A stretch of 64,000 nucleotides of DNA. Origin: Saxidomus purpurata. Lineage: Eukaryota; Mollusca; Bivalvia; Venerida; Veneridae. The notes beneath the pieces are model-generated. The model made no database searches and was not told the DNA's origin. It was given only the letters and a program-made list of their open reading frames with translations. The position numbers and the translations under genes are program-made. Each line of letters begins with the position of its first letter. Within the stretch, counting starts at the first letter, position 1. Shown here piece after piece: positions 59,969-64,000 of the stretch. Location: NCBI GenBank assembly GCA_022818135.1, contig JAFMSR010000002.1, forward strand, positions 46,659,499 to 46,723,498. The letters are read 5' to 3'.

Positions 59969-61370
59969 ATACAGCAGTGTCTTTCAATAAAATCTTTACG
60001 CTGACATTGTTTTTAAAAGATGACTTTCTTTTTAATGGACTTTTACTTTTAATAATAACAAAGATTATTTGTTCAGATGCGGTCTTGTACGTAGCTCACT
60101 GACTCATTGCGCTACTTTGGAAAAACCCAATTGAACAGTGTCACACAACACATGCAGTGTAAAGTTCTAACATAGATCATAGCACAGATAAAACAGGGAC
60201 AGCCATACAGCACAGTTGATGAAGTTTGTTTTTATAATGCTTTAATCGTTGTTTACAAATTAATGTCAAGCACAGCTTCTGAATATTTTGTATATTTTGT
60301 GGTGAAATTCTACATTCCTGTCAGATAAAATATGTGTGTAATGAATTAGTCTGGCTCACATTAAATGTTTTGGTATATTTAGTCAATCAGTTGATGGGAA
60401 TAAACCATGTGAAACAGACTGAATAAAACCCTCTCTGTAATTATCAGTAGTTTTTTGGCTGCTGGAATGTTTATCTTGATAGCATTTGCACTTGAAAGAA
60501 ATGGGTTAATTTCAGCAAACCAGACGAGACAGGGCCCAATAAGGGGATTTGAAACCTTGATTTTATGTGTATTAGATTGAAGATTTTATAGTAACAGTGG
60601 ATTTACGAGGCTTAGTTTCCCCTGAGAGGATTATTATATGTAAACCACAAACAGGTAGCCTACTTACATTGTAACTTGGTGTGTACAGGATACTATCATA
60701 ACAACCTTGGCATTTATGTTGGACCTATTTATTAACTAAAGCAGTAAAATGTCTTGCAGTTTATTTGTGTATGGTCAGCAGATTGGTATTTAATTGTTTG
60801 TGCAATTTTTATTAACATTTTGAAGGATTTGATTGGGACATAATATATTATGTGACAGTGATTGCTGTGTGTACGTGATGGTCTGCACATTTCAACCAGA
60901 CTGAGCAAATGTACATGATACAGTACACGGCAAGGCAGTAGGCAAGACATAAATATTTGGTTTTCATTGTATGGTTATTGCTTTTGAGGTGAGTTTACAT
61001 TTTCCGTCTGCTGACCCAATTATCTTTTCCACCGTGAAATATAAATATATTGCTATACATGTATAAACAAAACAAATTACACTGAACAAAAGTTTTTTAA
61101 GCTTAACTGGCTATATAGTCAGTAATATTTTGATACTTGAGAAACTTTTAATTCCATCAAAGGGAAGGTCAAATTTCTAGCAGTATGCAAAATATTTTGA
61201 TTTGACAAATGTTGTGTAACAGGTCTGCATTATTTTATAAATGTATATTTTCTGCTGTTTAAGTTAATATACAATCATGTATATCTTGAAAAATGAGAGA
61301 ATGTCATCTACTGTTCCTTGCCATTCCTACTTTCACAATTTAAGGACTAAAGAAGGTTCACCCTTTCATC
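59969..61370. other. Unassigned stretch
   Basis: About 1.4 kb with no repeat family, exon or RNA gene recognised. It is one of the few segments without obvious mobile-element structure. Confidence 0.45.
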
Positions 61371-61379
61371 GGGTGTTTT

Positions 61380-62275
61380 TGCAGCTTGGTTAGAGTAACC
61401 TTACAAAACATTAGCCAGACCACAACTAGAGTATGCATCATCTGTATGGTCACCACACACCCAGGTTAATATTCACAAGCTGGAGATGGTCCAGCGATGC
61501 ACAATCAGATGGGTAAAAAATGATTATTCCAGAGCTACCAGTGTGACAGAGACAGGGATAATTTTTGCCATCAAAACATATGGGAGAAAAATCCCTATTG
61601 TCCAAAACCTATGAGATACCTACGTCGTTATCTCGACGCATTTACGAATATTTGTATACGTCGTTGTCGGCAAAGCATTCGAGTCGAACTAAGCACTTTA
61701 TCCAATTTTATATCGCTATTGGCAAAAATGAATGCGATTTTTTGGGAAATTATGCGAGAATATCGCGGAATCGCGCCCAAAAATTATCTCTGCAGACCTG
61801 CAGAACACCCTTGGATGGAGCACCCTTGAGAACAGGCGTCAAGCCTCCAAATTGGTTATGTTTTACAAAATATACTACAATCTTTTTGCAGTCTCCCTGC
61901 CCAGTTACCTAGAAGTCCCAAACAGGTTAACAAGACATATGCACCCCTTTAGTCTCCGCCAAACCCATGCAAACTCGGACTTCTTTAAGTACTCTTTTTT
62001 TCCCCCCATACCACAGTCCTGTGGAATAGATTACCCTCCTGCCTTATCTTGAATCATTCAAGCAGGCAGTGGCCCAAATCAATTATTAATCGTACAACAG
62101 TTGTTTTTAACCCTTTTATTCTTTTACTATTTTTTAACAGTTTTAACCGTCTTGTTTCTCTCAACTGTGGGAGCTATCTTGCAGTAGTTTATCTTTTATT
62201 AACACCTGGCGTGCACCCTGCCCATAATACTTGTGAGAGGTGTGAGGCAGTATAACAAGATAGATAGATAGATAC
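61380..62275 (+). pseudogene. Non-LTR retrotransposon 3' fragment
   Basis: Encodes LARPQLEYASSVWSPHTQVN, HKLEMVQRCTIRWVKNDYSR, then after an insertion LQNTLGWSTLENRRQASKLV, MFYKIYYNLF, the standard post-palm LINE blocks. A further frameshift occurs near the C-terminus. It ends with a (GATA)n tail near 62258-62275. Only the 3' part is present, as is usual for 5'-truncated LINE insertions. Confidence 0.88.
61557..61788. mobile_element. 232-bp MITE inside LINE fragment
   Basis: GATAATTTTTG at 61557 and CAAAAATTATC at 61778-61788 are perfect 11-bp inverted ends. They bracket a segment that exactly interrupts the reverse transcriptase blocks (after SRATSVTE, before LQNTLGW). CpG-rich interior; no clear target duplication. 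Confidence 0.75.
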
Positions 62276-63996
62276 CTTTTGAAAATTGACCCTGCCTGGT
62301 GGGGTCACTTGACATTACATAGATTTCTTTAGAAACCTTTAAAAAAAAATATTCTGAAACCACAGGGCAGAAAGCCTAGATATTTTGCATGTAGCAATTT
62401 GTCTAGTGCTGCGACCTCTGCCAAGATTGTTCAAATCATGACCCTCTGGTGAATATTGACCACTACGGGGATTTTACATAGGCATAATATGGGACACTTT
62501 AAAAATCTTCTCGTCTTTGATTTTACATATATTATAGCTTTATAGGGAAAACATAACAAATCTTGTCTAAAACCACAAAACCCAGAGCATAGATGTTTGG
62601 AATGTAGCATTGTGTAGTTGACCTCTTTGAGGAATGTTGAAATCAGGAACCCAAGGTGAAAATTTACCCCACCCCTGGGTCACTGGTTTTTACATATGCT
62701 TTTGTAAAAAAATCTTTAATAATCACCAATAGGCCTAAATATTTGTCAGATAGTATACTAAATGGTCCTCTACCAAGGTTGTTCATATTATACTCCTGGG
62801 TTTAAATTGGGCACATCACGGGAGTAATTATTTTAGATTGGTTTAGAAATTGCAAGGTCTAGAACTTATAGATATTTGTAAAGTAGTGCAGTGTCCAGTG
62901 GTCCTCTCCCTAAACTGTTCTAACTTTGCCTCTAGGACAAAAATTGACCCCACCCTTCTGAACTACCTTTTAGTTCTCAGAGCTATAACATACTGTTATT
63001 TAGCTCACCTGGCACAAAGTGCTAGAGTGAGCTATTAGGATCGCATTCCGTCCAGCGTCCATTGTCCGTCGTCTTATCCGTCCTTCCATCTGTCTGTCCG
63101 TCCACCATTTCCTTCAAACGACATCTCTGAAACCACTGGGCCAATGTTGATGAAACCTTGCAGGGATGTTCTTTGCATGAACCTCTATCATAGTTGTTCA
63201 AAGAATTCCATTCCATGCAGAACTCTGGTTGCTATGGCAACAAATAGGAAATTTTTGAAAAATCTTCTCTGAAACCACAAGACCTAGAGCTTAGGTATTT
63301 GGCATGTAGCATTGTCTAGTGGACCTCTACCAAGATTGTTCAAATTATGACCCCCGGGTCAAAATTGACCCTGCGCGGGTGGTCACTTAGTTTTGCATAG
63401 GCTTATATAGGAAAAACTTTAAAAATCTTCTTCTCTTGCAACCACAAGGCCTAAAGCTTTGACCCCCGCGTCAAAATTGACCCTGCTCAGGTGGTCACTT
63501 GGTTTTACATAGGCTTATATAGGAAAAACTTTAAAAATCTTCTCTGAAACCAATGACCCCAGGTCAAAATTGACCCCTCCCCTCCCTTTACATAAGCTTA
63601 TGCCTGAAAAACTTTAAAATTCTTCTTCTCTGAAACCACAGGGCCTAGAGCTTAGATTTTTAGCATGTAGCATTGCCTAGTAGACGTCTTTAAAGTTAAC
63701 TCAAATCATGACCCTTGGGTTCAATATTGGCCCTGCCAAGGATGTCATTTGTTTTACAAAGATGTATATTGGAAAACCTATTGGGTATGTAACATTGTCT
63801 TGTGGTCTTCCACCTACTTTGTTCAAATCATGCCTCTTTGGGTCAAAATTGACCACACCCATTAGGCAAGTGGACTGGTATTCAGGTGAGCAATATAGGC
63901 CATCATGGCTCTCTTGTTTACCTTGTTTTCTGTGACACGGTTGTTGCCCTTGTAGCCAGGTGAGTGATATTGGGCCATTGTGGGCCTCTTGTTTTA
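62276..63996 (+). mobile_element. Family C cluster, several copies
   Basis: Units of about 150 bp carry AAACTTTAAAAATCTTC, ACCACAAGGCCTAGAGCTTA and TACCAAGATTGTTCAAATTA with TGACCC. A full head AGCTCACCTGGCACAAAGTG lies at 63002, and CCGTCCTTCCATCTGTCTGT follows. 3' ends CAGGTGAGCAATATAGGCCA with TCTCTTGTTT (63873-63919) and GGTGAGTGATATTGGGCC with CTCTTGTTT (63957-63995) close two copies. The window ends here. Confidence 0.85.
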
Positions 63997-64000
63997 CTTT

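Overview
The window looks like nuclear DNA of a bivalve mollusc. It is AT-rich, its genes are split by GT-AG introns, and it is packed with repeat families typical of clam and mussel genomes: heads with CCGT runs, bodies of 150-190 bp units rich in AGGTCA, and the 'AGCTCACCTG' family. I cannot name the species. No bacterial, organellar or functional tRNA/rRNA genes are visible.

Two host-type genes can be assembled. (1) Nine exons on the + strand between 2305 and 25604 encode the C-terminal 579 residues of a mosaic serine protease: SRCR domain, Thr-rich linker, two kringles, then a trypsin domain with intact His/Asp/Ser and Asp189-type specificity. Every splice phase is consistent and there is no internal stop. 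The first exons (signal peptide) lie upstream of the window or were not found. Its introns are loaded with repeats, notably a ~2.4 kb minisatellite (5600-7985) in which every unit carries a splice-acceptor-like sequence. (2) Three exons on the + strand between 49088 and 51693 encode a complete 558-residue piggyBac transposase or PGBD-type protein with all three catalytic Asp and the C-terminal Cys/His domain.

The rest is a nested mobile-element landscape. A non-LTR retrotransposon (26330-33850) is split by a 5,277 bp DNA transposon (27104-32380). The insertion has a 3-bp TAT target duplication and ~1.5 kb terminal inverted repeats. It carries a decayed minus-strand gene with EAD, NTDV and GCDT motifs (PIN/XPG nuclease-like) and a Cys-rich segment. 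Other non-LTR remnants lie at 1415-1750 (-) and 61380-62275 (+), the latter split by a 232 bp MITE. Fold-back elements lie at 1005-1318, 11959-12114, 18533-21985, 20691-20838 and 22717-23545. TIR elements lie at 42561-44197 and 45236-46010.

The most unifying observation is that at least five repeat families (17038-18255, 34963-36490, 39579-40350, 54844-56891, 57006-58828) share one blueprint: a 5' terminal motif, a run of CCGT or GGTC, tandem 145-170 bp units, the inverse of the 5' motif, a short perfect hairpin, and a CTCTTGTT or CTAGTTT end. This matches the layout known for non-autonomous Helentrons (HINE/DINE-1 type).
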